From an uncultured Caldilineales bacterium (lineage in GTDB: Bacteria; Chloroflexota; Anaerolineae; JAAEKA01), in NCBI GenBank assembly GCA_937907455.1, contig CALESQ010000082.1, positions 1 to 64,000 on the forward strand: a DNA stretch of 64,000 nt, given 5' to 3'. The notes beneath the pieces are model-generated. The model worked only from the letters and a program-made list of their open reading frames with translations. It was not told the origin of the DNA and did not search any database. The position numbers and the translations under genes were made by a program. Positions 24,589 to 32,200 of this stretch are shown here, in pieces (within the stretch, counting starts at the first letter, position 1; each line of letters begins with the position of its first letter).

Positions 24589-25098
24589 TTACTCCTGGTC
24601 TTCATCCATGGACTGTTCGAGGGCGTCGATCAATCGGGATAGCCTGATCTCCAGCGCCTTATGCCCCGATGTGCCGGCCTCTGGCATGCCTGTGATTTCT
24701 GCCGCCGCCACACGCGTCTCGGCGATGGGATGTCGCGATCCATCATCGTCCTGGCTGTACTCCACGGTCCATGCGTGGCCGAACATGTCGATGCGGCCGA
24801 AGCACGGAACGGGCCAATCTTCACGATTGAAGGGACGATCAGTAAGAATCAACGGCCACTCGCCATAGATGATCCCCAGATCGCCGAACCATTCGACAAG
24901 GATAGCTTGCGACGAGCTGAGATGATTGATATCTGTGGCCGTGGGTGGCAGCTTATAGTGAAATGGAAAGAAGTATCCTAGACCTCCTTTCGTCTTCAGA
25001 CTACCACGAACGATAATGCCTGCAGCGTACCCGCCGCTCTGCAATGGTACAGCAAACCATTGTCCTTCACGATACCGGATCCGCTTGGTTCTTGTCAT
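24589..25098 (-). CDS. Imm26-like immunity protein
   Basis: A 169-residue protein matching the Imm26 family by eye: RYREGQWFAVPLQSGGYAAGIIVR at the start, GYFFPF, AILVEWFGDLGIIYGEWPLI in the middle. Imm26 proteins neutralise polymorphic toxins, often nucleases. It lies 12 bp downstream of the GIY-YIG RHS tip, its likely cognate toxin. The C-terminal third is acidic. Confidence 0.78.
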   Translation of the reverse strand: MTRTKRIRYREGQWFAVPLQSGGYAAGIIVRGSLKTKGGLGYFFPFHYKLPPTATDINHLSSSQAILVEWFGDLGIIYGEWPLILTDRPFNREDWPVPCFGRIDMFGHAWTVEYSQDDDGSRHPIAETRVAAAEITGMPEAGTSGHKALEIRLSRLIDALEQSMDEDQE

Positions 25099-25110
25099 CG
25101 GAGACTCCTG

Positions 25111-25833
25111 CTACTGCATTCCGGCCCGCCGTGCTGCGTTGATATACTGGGCGCGTCGTGGATTGCGCGGACTGATAGGTTGGATCTTGTTCTGGGGGGG
25201 CTGATAGCGGTCATAGAGTATCTGTTCTGCGCCTCGTTGCACCTCGCGACTATTCGATTGAAACTCGGCATTGAATCGCAACTCGGGAAAACTGCGACCG
25301 TGTTCAGCTTCTCGTCGAGCCAGGTTATTGGTGCGACCTGTATATTGCACGTTGCCATTGGCCGGATCTCGCAACGTGTAGACGCCTCCAGATGGAGTGT
25401 TGGCAGTCGCCGCGGCGGGTGTAGTCGGTGCGCGGTTGGCAGCCCTCGGCACATCACTCGCCCGGTTCGCCAGCTCGCCAGCATTCTCAGCCTGCCGGAC
25501 CACCGCGGCGGCCTCATCGGCGTGGGTGGCGACCTCGATGATCTCATCAACGTGCGCTGCCGCCTTCGCCACATCATCGGCGTGCGCCAACCCGCGCACC
25601 AACAGCCCGCCCCCGGTCGCTACCGGGATGATCAGCCCCGCGACATCGGCCGCCAACGAAAGACCACCGATCCACGTCAGGCCATTGGTCTTGATGTCGG
25701 AGATGTCATAGGCGATAAACGCAATGTCGAACGCGCTCTCGACCCAATGACCGCTTGGATCGGTATACTTGAGCAGATTACCGTTTACATAGCTATACCT
25801 GTTCAGCGACTGCGGGTCGCCCGGTTCCGGCAC
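25111..25833 (-). CDS. RHS tip c with GIY-YIG (URI-fold) nuclease toxin domain
   Basis: A 240-residue frame starting at GTG within the RHS core end (PEPGDPQSLNRYSYV, KYTDPSGHW). After an Ala-rich linker, the last ~95 residues form a GIY-YIG domain: GGVYTLRDPANGNVQYTGRT gives the GVY...YTG pair, RTNNLARREAEH the arginine, and EQILYDRY the catalytic glutamate. This matches URI-fold polymorphic toxins. The core is split off by P1 at 25852-25885, so the tip is orphaned. The next gene is an Imm26-like immunity gene. Confidence 0.8.
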   Translation of the reverse strand: MPEPGDPQSLNRYSYVNGNLLKYTDPSGHWVESAFDIAFIAYDISDIKTNGLTWIGGLSLAADVAGLIIPVATGGGLLVRGLAHADDVAKAAAHVDEIIEVATHADEAAAVVRQAENAGELANRASDVPRAANRAPTTPAAATANTPSGGVYTLRDPANGNVQYTGRTNNLARREAEHGRSFPELRFNAEFQSNSREVQRGAEQILYDRYQPPQNKIQPISPRNPRRAQYINAARRAGMQ

Positions 25834-25905
25834 GATGGTGTCGGCTTGAGCGCCCCTGGGCTTTCAGCCTGCGGGGTGCTGCGCAAAAACGTCCCAGCAC
25901 GGATC
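25834..25905 (-). pseudogene. RHS core stub, copy c
   Basis: Only the last few codons of an RHS core remain (VLGRF, then P1). Homology starts abruptly about 8 bp beyond the stop of the lipoprotein gene at 25913, so this cassette was joined to the previous one at the core boundary. Confidence 0.75.
25852..25885. repeat. Frame-breaking hairpin element P1, copy c
   Basis: A 34-nt insertion, identical to copy a (29056-29089), between TGAGC and AAAACG of the RHS core. It shifts the frame between core and GIY-YIG tip. Confidence 0.85.
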
Positions 25906-25912
25906 GCTTCTC

Positions 25913-26536
25913 TTATTCGAAGTCAATGACTAGGGGCCGTCCATCCTTCGGCCATGCATGCGCCGGCTTGTCATCTGGAAAGACTTCGGCCAAGGTACCA
26001 GGTTGTACTCGATTCAGAAGATTTAAACGAAAAGACGAATCGAGGCGGAGCGATGCTTGCCTGGGAGGAAAGAAGTAGTATTTCCATCCAGATGCGACGA
26101 TTCCCTGATCCTGCCAAAAAAGATCCACCCGGAGCCGAAAACTTTCCACATCCCGCCCATAGGTACCATAGTAGGAATCAGGTTGTCCCAAGCACGCTAT
26201 CAGGTCACGCATGGTAGGACCTTTACCATTATAATCAATGTGCATGCCACTCAGTGTTGAATTCTTTAGATTTATCACATAGTTTGTCTTGCCGCTACTC
26301 CATGAGATTTTTTGAAATGTTCGATCGACATGCAGACGATCTTCAGATACCTGGAGATATTGCGTAACCCAGGTTTGCATTTGATCCAACGAAACCGGTA
26401 TGGTGAAGTAATCTTCCAGGCCAGTAGCAACCATTTCGCTACAATCACGTTGCGGAAGCCATCCGGTGCAGCTGGACAATAGAAAAACTATTAACAGAAC
26501 AATATGTTTCGTTATGTGGTGGAATGAGGATTTCAT
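25913..26536 (-). CDS. Putative lipoprotein, possible immunity partner of HExxH RHS tip
   Basis: A 207-residue protein with a lipobox (VFLLSSCTG, cysteine near residue 23) after a hydrophobic signal, so it is predicted to be anchored in the outer face of the membrane. The body has many aromatic residues and no family I recognise. Its start overlaps the end of the RHS/metalloprotease gene by 4 bp (ATGA), the arrangement of effector and immunity genes. An exported immunity protein would fit a toxin acting outside the cytoplasm. Confidence 0.7.
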   Translation of the reverse strand: MKSSFHHITKHIVLLIVFLLSSCTGWLPQRDCSEMVATGLEDYFTIPVSLDQMQTWVTQYLQVSEDRLHVDRTFQKISWSSGKTNYVINLKNSTLSGMHIDYNGKGPTMRDLIACLGQPDSYYGTYGRDVESFRLRVDLFWQDQGIVASGWKYYFFPPRQASLRLDSSFRLNLLNRVQPGTLAEVFPDDKPAHAWPKDGRPLVIDFE

Positions 26537-27717
26537 TGTAGGAATGCATTCATTATATTCATCTGGTAACGCAACTCTTGGCTCCAGTGCTCTCCCAGAT
26601 GTTTCTGAATTTCAGTATTCTTATAGCCTGATACTCCCATAGTAACATCGTAAAAAACCCACACCGTCACCGCTTCGGCCCAGCGTTCCCAAGCGCGTAC
26701 GCACCCTATACAGCTCTCGGCATAATCTGTCAGAGCAGTTCCGCTCCAGGCCATCGAGAACGGCTGGAGATGTGTTTGACCATAGCTTGTGGTACCTACC
26801 CACATCCTGTTATGCCAATCAATGACGTGAGCCAGTTCATGGACTATGGTGGTTCGATTGTACAAATCATCGTTGACGAAAGGTATTTTTACATTTGAAG
26901 TGCCTGGAAGTAATGCGTTGGGACGCCCGAAAAACGATCCTTCCTTAATCGTTACTGGTCCGCCTAACAGCTTGCCAAGTTGCGCTAAACCGGCTTGTAC
27001 AAGCCCTGATCCAAGTCTGCGTCCGAACTCAACCACACCTTGCCCCATGGCTGACATTTGTGCAGCATTCGACTGCCAATTCCATTGACCGGAAAACGAG
27101 ATGCCCGCTTCGGCTAACACTTCGTTAAGTATTCCTATATCGGCGAATGAGGCCAGGCCTGCTGCAGACCATCCGCTGCCGTTATCAAAGTACCCGTGCG
27201 CATTATACCAGCGATTCTTCCAGTACCATTCATTCTCCCAGCAGGCGTGGTCATCGCCAGCGCAGGCGGCATGGCCGCTGGGATCGCTATACTTGAGCGG
27301 GTTATTCAGCACATAGCTATACCTGTTCAGCGACTGCGGGTCGCCCGGCTCCGGCACGATGGTGTCGGCTTGAGCAAAACGTCCCAGCACGGGGTCGTAG
27401 AAGCGCGCGTTATAATACATCAACCCGCCGATGCCAGGGTCGCGCTGGCCGGTGAATGTATAGCTGGTCGGCAGTGCATTGCTGCCTCCGCTGCGCAGTG
27501 ATCCCCACGGGTAGTAACGCTGTGCCGTGGAGGTGCTGGTCGCCGTGTTGTACGTGACATTGGTGCTGCCGAGATGGTCGGCAAACAAGTAGTGGACCTG
27601 GTTCGCGCCGGTCGTGCCGTCCTGCACACGCATGGCAACGCGGCGGCCGGCGGCATGGTAGTAGCTGCGCCAGGTGTAGTTGGCCGGCAAGACGGCTACG
27701 AGCGCCGGCTCCATCAT
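26533..27717 (-). CDS. RHS core-end protein with HExxH metallopeptidase-like tip (copy b, in frame)
   Basis: A 394-residue protein. Residues ~15-150 are the RHS core end: WRSYYHAAGRRVAMRV, VHYLFADHLGSTNV, QRYYPWGSLRSGG, YTFTGQRD, YYNARFYDPVLGRFAQADT, NRYSYVLNNPLKYSDPSGH. The tip carries TTIVHELAHVIDWHN near residue 292 (zinc HExxH) and a later ERWAEAVTVWVF that could supply the third ligand. This is the only RHS copy here without element P1, so core and tip are fused. It lacks the N-terminal repeats and secretion signal of full RHS proteins, hence it is itself truncated. Confidence 0.8.
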   Translation of the reverse strand: MMEPALVAVLPANYTWRSYYHAAGRRVAMRVQDGTTGANQVHYLFADHLGSTNVTYNTATSTSTAQRYYPWGSLRSGGSNALPTSYTFTGQRDPGIGGLMYYNARFYDPVLGRFAQADTIVPEPGDPQSLNRYSYVLNNPLKYSDPSGHAACAGDDHACWENEWYWKNRWYNAHGYFDNGSGWSAAGLASFADIGILNEVLAEAGISFSGQWNWQSNAAQMSAMGQGVVEFGRRLGSGLVQAGLAQLGKLLGGPVTIKEGSFFGRPNALLPGTSNVKIPFVNDDLYNRTTIVHELAHVIDWHNRMWVGTTSYGQTHLQPFSMAWSGTALTDYAESCIGCVRAWERWAEAVTVWVFYDVTMGVSGYKNTEIQKHLGEHWSQELRYQMNIMNAFLQ

Positions 27718-27738
27718 AGATGGTCAATGTCATGGCGC

Positions 27739-28221
27739 TTACCCGCTCTTGCGGACCTGCCGACCCAGGTAACGAATCGCCACCCAAACAGCGAAAGTGA
27801 TTATCACAATAGCCAGAGCGCTTCCATACGTCACACTCCGTTGATACGCTGGATCGCAGGCCAAGGACATGCGAGAGGCGCGCGCAGCGGATTGTGTTGA
27901 GATCAATACCGCGCATAACATGCGTTGAATCACCATGCTTCCGATCAAAGCTAACAAAGCTGTTAGCCATATAGCTAAATCCGCCAGGCAAGATGCACCT
28001 CCCCATATCTGGTAGATCAAGATCGCTAGCAAACCACCGACAGTTAGGTAAAAAACTGTAAGTATCTGAAACGCTAGCGTTCCATTGGGATACAAACCAA
28101 TGACTGGAACAGATACGTTGATCACAGCCAGAATTACTGCCGCAGCAATTCCAAAACAGATGCTAAGGATAAATGCCCTGAACAACGCTGATCGGGCTGT
28201 CGGGTCGACGTCTAATCTCAT
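27739..28221 (-). CDS. Four-helix membrane protein, possible immunity partner of tip a
   Basis: A 160-residue protein with four hydrophobic segments (SICFGIAAAVILAVINVSV, ILTVFYLTVGGLLAILIY, LAIWLTALLALIGSMV, ALAIVIITFAVWVAI). It lies 27 bp downstream of the glycine-rich RHS tip gene. I do not recognise the family; the immunity role is inferred from position only. Confidence 0.6.
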   Translation of the reverse strand: MRLDVDPTARSALFRAFILSICFGIAAAVILAVINVSVPVIGLYPNGTLAFQILTVFYLTVGGLLAILIYQIWGGASCLADLAIWLTALLALIGSMVIQRMLCAVLISTQSAARASRMSLACDPAYQRSVTYGSALAIVIITFAVWVAIRYLGRQVRKSG

Positions 28222-28248
28222 GAATGAGTCTCCTGAACCTTGACGACG

Positions 28249-29037
28249 CTATGGCCCCGTGTATCCAACTGCTTGCTGACTCCACTCTTGAACGGCAGCG
28301 TCAATGAGCTGCTGCAGGATCTCTGAAGCCACATCATATGTCCCGGCAGAGATTGCCTTCATTATGTTCTCCAGATGACTCGCAGACAAGTTCACTGTTC
28401 GTCCTTCGAGTACGATTTGGCCGCGCAGTACTCCATTGCCAGGCAGGAGCCGGATCATTGGGACGCCGCCCTTGAAGACCTGGTCACCCAACGAGTTCAG
28501 GATCGGGTTCATCAGCTTTTGCATCCCATATCCTGCACCTGCGGACACGCTGCCTCCAAGTGCATCAAAGGTCATAGTCTGGACATCCAGGAAACCAGCA
28601 TCCAATGCGCTTTGGAGCAATGCATCATTATTCCAGCCCTGCCCATGCATCCATTGAACAAGTTGTTTGCTCCCACCCTCTGTCAACGCCGCAGCTTGTC
28701 CACCCAAAGCACCACCGACACCTCCCAGGGCCACTGTTCCATATACGCCAACGCCCAGATAGGTACCGATACCCAACGTCCCTCCGGCCACTGCCCCTCC
28801 CATAAATCCTGCTGCTACCTTGCCACCATCGACCTTAAGTGCTGCATCCCCGAATGACATTCCCGCATTTAGGTTGTTCATCACCTGGGGTACATATGCG
28901 ATTGCTGCACCAATCACGCCTCCGATTAATGCGGTCGCAAGCAGTGGAGAATGGCCGTCGCTATCAACGAACTTGATAGGGTTGTTAAGGACATAGCTAT
29001 ACCTGTTCAGCGACTGCGGGTCGCCCGGCTCCGGCAC
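28249..29037 (-). CDS. RHS C-terminal tip a, glycine/alanine-rich
   Basis: A 262-residue frame beginning at GTG in the RHS core end (PEPGDPQSLNRYSYVLNNPIKFVDSDGH). The tip has long Gly/Ala-rich, weakly hydrophobic stretches (GGVIGAAIAYVPQV, GGAVAGGTLGIGTYLGVGV) common in pre-toxin linkers. It ends in a short polar domain (GQIVLEGRTVNLSASHLENIMKAI) I cannot name. The core lies upstream but out of frame because of P1. A four-helix membrane gene follows. Confidence 0.62.
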   Translation of the reverse strand: MPEPGDPQSLNRYSYVLNNPIKFVDSDGHSPLLATALIGGVIGAAIAYVPQVMNNLNAGMSFGDAALKVDGGKVAAGFMGGAVAGGTLGIGTYLGVGVYGTVALGGVGGALGGQAAALTEGGSKQLVQWMHGQGWNNDALLQSALDAGFLDVQTMTFDALGGSVSAGAGYGMQKLMNPILNSLGDQVFKGGVPMIRLLPGNGVLRGQIVLEGRTVNLSASHLENIMKAISAGTYDVASEILQQLIDAAVQEWSQQAVGYTGP

Positions 29038-29641
29038 GATGGTGTCGGCTTGAGCGCCCCTGGGCTTTCAGCCTGCGGGGTGCTGCGCAAAAACGTCCCA
29101 GCACGGGGTCGTAGAAGCGCGCGTTGTAATACATCAACCCGCCGATGCCAGGGTCGCGCTGGCCGGTGAATGTATAGCTGGTCGGCAGTGCATTGCTGCC
29201 TCCGCTGCGCAGTGATCCCCACGGGTAGTAGCGTTGAGCCACGGTCTGGCCGTCACCGGCACGATAGCTCACGCTGCTGGAACCCAGGTGGTCGCTGAAC
29301 AGATAGTAAACCTGGTTCGATGTTGTGCTGCGCACACGCATGGCAATGCGCTGCCCACCCAGGCTATAGTAGCTGCGCCAGACATGAGTAGCCGGTGGAT
29401 TTACATCCGGTGCAGCAGCCGCATTCTCCACCAGCTCTGCCGGCTGCGCCGCCACTACAGGAGAGATGACCGCACCGGGTTGTACCTCACGAACAGCTTC
29501 TGGCATTACAGATTGCTGCATGGATGTATCCGCCTGACCGCCGGGGAGCGTATAGGTCACCACCAGTTTAGGTCTACGGGTGGCTGTACCGTTTTCGCGG
29601 CTGCCAAAGTAGTAGCTCATGATGGCGCTGTTCAGCGGCAA
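28997..29641 (-). pseudogene. RHS core fragment, copy a, frameshifted at P1
   Basis: Minus-strand reading gives WRSYYSLGGQRIAMRVRS, VYYLFSDHLGSSSVSY, QRYYPWGSLRSGGSN, YYNARFYDPVLGRF, then shifts into CAAPRRLKAQG because of element P1 and stops. If P1 is removed the frame joins tip a (28249-29037). The 29090-29230 part is almost identical to 27376-27516 of copy b, with one mismatch in 141 nt. Confidence 0.85.
29056..29089. repeat. Frame-breaking hairpin element P1, copy a
   Basis: A 34-nt insertion relative to copy b. Flanks on both sides are nearly identical to copy b (65 nt on one side, 141 nt on the other), so the element is cleanly defined: it starts GCCCCTGGGC and ends GTGCTGCGCA. Confidence 0.9.
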
Positions 29642-29871
29642 CGTGGGTCGCAGCCGGCGTTACCATCCCTGCCAACAAAGAAACCGCCACTATCCAAAAT
29701 TAACCGCGCAGTAAACCTGAAGTCTTCACAACTTTCCTCCGACAGCTTGTGAGTGTCTGTGCCCTGTTCCGGTCAACGGCGTTAGTCATAAGAAGAACAT
29801 GGCCCGCTTTATCTGCATTCGTCGCAGCATAGCGTAATTATAACAACGATTTGCAATAGCGACAAATATCA

Positions 29872-30041
29872 GGTTGTGTATGGATTTCGGTTGAAATGTG
29901 TTGCCACCGAATTGAATTCGGTGTCTCAAGCCACGAAGCCCCTGCCGGGGCTTTCGGAGAGCGCCTGAGAGCGCTTCGTTCTCTGAACCGCAACCATGTA
30001 TTGTCCGGCTCTTGTCATTCAACCGAAAGTCGCACACTACC
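29872..30041. repeat. Dispersed ~170-bp multi-hairpin repeat, copy 1
   Basis: An intergenic element closed by TTTCGGTTGAA (29885-29895) and its exact complement at 30018-30028. Inside are hairpins CACCGAATT/GAATTCGGTG, GAAGCCCC/GGGGCTTTC, AGCGC/GCGCT and a CCG../CGG stem. A second copy lies at 63077-63245 with about 93% identity by eye. The rest of 29642-30134 has no gene I can support; a short minus frame through the element (29786-30043) is an artefact of the repeat. Confidence 0.88.
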
Positions 30042-30134
30042 AAATATCAGCCCGATTCGGATGACCACAAACTGCCCTCAGCCTGATTTCTGACAGCTAA
30101 GATGGCCCCAGCGCAGATAACAACGGACGCTGTG

Positions 30135-30893
30135 TCAGGCCTTTTCGGCAATACACAGCACCGAGGTGCCCACAGGCAACGAAACCACACGCATCAGCGC
30201 AGCTTCTGCCTGGCCCACACTGCTGAGAATACCGTTCAGCAACGGTGGCGCCGGCTCCATCTCCACCTGATAGGCGTCATTGTCGAAATGCGGCGAGGCC
30301 AATTCCGGCTCGGCCCGGTTGCGCCGTGCCAAAATCAGCCCGGCAGCCAGAGGAAATATAAAGAAATTATTGTAAGAGGCGCGCAACACCCGCAAATGGT
30401 GGCGCTGCAACTTGTCTTTTAATTCAGCGCGCGTATAGCGCCGCTGGTGTGCATTGATCACGTCGTTGTGGCTCCACAGCGCCATCAGCGCAGGCACAGT
30501 CACCACCAGCTTGCCCCCCGGCTTGAGTACGCGGTAGCATTCGCTGAACACGCCATGTTCATTGGGCACATGCTCAACCACATCCAACAGGGTAACAATG
30601 TCGAAGCTGGCTGCCTCAAAGGGCAGATCGTCGGCACTGCCTTCCTGCACGTTGAAGCCGCGCTGCTGGGCCACTGTCAGCGCCGGTGAGTAGGTGTCTA
30701 CCCCGACTACCTCGCCATAATGGCTAAGGTGGTGCATCATGTTGCCTGCGCCGCAGCCTACATCCAGCACGCGGCGGTGGTGCGCACCGCTGCCTGCATA
30801 ACGATCCAGATAGCCCAGAATGGCACGGGTACGGCTGGCAAACCACCAGTGGCGGTCTTCATCCAGCACAAGGTTCATAGGAGTAGAGGTCAT
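30135..30893 (-). CDS. SAM-dependent methyltransferase (class I)
   Basis: A 252-residue Rossmann methyltransferase. Motif I is VLDVGCGAGNMMHHL, motif II VVGVDTYSPAL, then GSADDLPFEAASFDIVTLLDVVEHV and VLKPGGKLVVTVPA. HQRRYTRAELKDKL is typical of methyltransferases found in surface-polysaccharide loci. Substrate unknown, but the position at the end of three glycosyltransferase genes on the same strand suggests modification of a surface glycan or its lipid carrier. Confidence 0.85.
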   Translation of the reverse strand: MTSTPMNLVLDEDRHWWFASRTRAILGYLDRYAGSGAHHRRVLDVGCGAGNMMHHLSHYGEVVGVDTYSPALTVAQQRGFNVQEGSADDLPFEAASFDIVTLLDVVEHVPNEHGVFSECYRVLKPGGKLVVTVPALMALWSHNDVINAHQRRYTRAELKDKLQRHHLRVLRASYNNFFIFPLAAGLILARRNRAEPELASPHFDNDAYQVEMEPAPPLLNGILSSVGQAEAALMRVVSLPVGTSVLCIAEKA

Positions 30894-30931
30894 AGCATCG
30901 CCTGTTCAGAGAAATGATTAGGGATTGTAGC

Positions 30932-32188
30932 CTAAATCGCGGCGCTTGCCAAAGGTGCAAGCCACGGCAGCGCGGCATTCACCACAGCGGCCACGGAGAT
31001 ATCGCGCACGCAGCCATGCGCCGCCAATGCCGCGGCAGGCCAATCCAGCCGGTTGCAAGGGATGCAACCCCAGTCGGACACCAGCACACGGTGGCGCTGG
31101 GCATTCCCCCACGGCCCGAAGGTGCGCTGGTCCACCGGACCATAGAGATGCACGGTGGGCGTGCCTACGGCCACCGCCAGATGCAGCGGGCCGCTGTCCG
31201 GCCCAATCACCAGCGCACAGCGCCGGTACAGCGCAGCCAGCACACCGAGGCTGGTTTGGCCGGCCAGTGTCACCGGTGTTGGTGCCAAGTTGGGCGGCAG
31301 CAGAGCCAGCACAGCATTGATCTCGGCGGCCTCGCTGGCCGCGCCAGTAAACAGCACCTGCGCGCCGGTGGTGCGCACCAGCGCTGTCACCGTTTCCGCC
31401 CAGGCTGCGGGCTGCCAGCGTTTTACTTCGGCGCCGCTGCCAGGATGCAGCGCCACCACTGAAGCAGCCGCGCGGGCGGGCAACAGAGCTTCGGCCGCGG
31501 CCATATCTTGCGGCGACACCGCCACGCGCAGACCAAGGCTCTCAGGCTGCCAGGCAGCTTCATCAAGCTGGCTGGCAGCGGCCACCAACGCCAGATTCTG
31601 CGCCACCTCGTGGCGACCAGGTTGATAGGGTACGGCCTGCGTCAGAAAAGGCGCCGTCTCAGGCCAGGCATAACCCACGCGCCGGGGGATGCCCGCAGCC
31701 GCAGCCAACCAGGCTCCCCACCAATGATCGAAGCGCAGCACCAGCGCCAGATCGAAATGCTGCGCCGCCAGGCGTTGTGCCTCGGCGCGCAGCAGGCGAT
31801 AGGGCGCAGTCAGGACGGTGGCGGGCTGGCGGCTGAAACCGGGAAAAGCACACGTGAGAATCTCATCAGCGTCAGAGGTATCGGCCAGCACCGCCTGGCT
31901 CCACGGTCCCAGCAATACGCTAATGTGAGCAGCAGGCAGAGCGCGGCGCAGCAAATGCAGCGCAGGCGTGGTAAACAGTACATCTCCCAGATGGTCAGGA
32001 CGGATAACCAGAATGCGGCGACAGGAGTGCGGCGAAGGTGACGGTTGCGCAGCCCTGTAGCGCCATCCCCAGGCGCGCAGTAATGCCAGCCGCAGGCGCT
32101 GGCGCGGGGTGCGCGCTGCTGCCGCGGCGGCGCGGCGATGCTGCGCCGCTAACGCCTGGCGTTGCGCAGGGGAAGTTGTCGCGTTCAT
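30932..32188 (-). CDS. Glycosyltransferase family 9 (heptosyltransferase-like)
   Basis: A 418-residue GT9 protein. RILVIRPDHLGDVLFTTPAL is the ADP-heptose heptosyltransferase N-terminal motif. VALHPGSGAEVKRWQPAAWA and VIGPDSGPLHLAVAVGTPTVHLYGP form the nucleotide-sugar site. An Ala/Arg-rich ~60-residue N-terminal extension precedes it. It is third of three glycosyltransferase genes transcribed from the promoter at 34727-34755. Confidence 0.88.
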   Translation of the reverse strand: MNATTSPAQRQALAAQHRRAAAAAARTPRQRLRLALLRAWGWRYRAAQPSPSPHSCRRILVIRPDHLGDVLFTTPALHLLRRALPAAHISVLLGPWSQAVLADTSDADEILTCAFPGFSRQPATVLTAPYRLLRAEAQRLAAQHFDLALVLRFDHWWGAWLAAAAGIPRRVGYAWPETAPFLTQAVPYQPGRHEVAQNLALVAAASQLDEAAWQPESLGLRVAVSPQDMAAAEALLPARAAASVVALHPGSGAEVKRWQPAAWAETVTALVRTTGAQVLFTGAASEAAEINAVLALLPPNLAPTPVTLAGQTSLGVLAALYRRCALVIGPDSGPLHLAVAVGTPTVHLYGPVDQRTFGPWGNAQRHRVLVSDWGCIPCNRLDWPAAALAAHGCVRDISVAAVVNAALPWLAPLASAAI

Positions 32189-32200
32189 CGGAGGAAAAGG

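Noticed and set aside
29056..29089. Element P1 as a site of programmed ribosomal frameshifting
   Set aside because: No canonical slippery heptamer in the right frame precedes the hairpin, and the 34- and 35-nt copies would need different shifts. Slippage at the T5 run is not excluded but unsupported.
29786..30043. An 85-codon minus frame that looks like a small conserved protein, with a similar one at 63006-63335
   Set aside because: Both lie in the multi-hairpin repeat. Their similarity is that of the DNA element, and the flanking codons differ completely.
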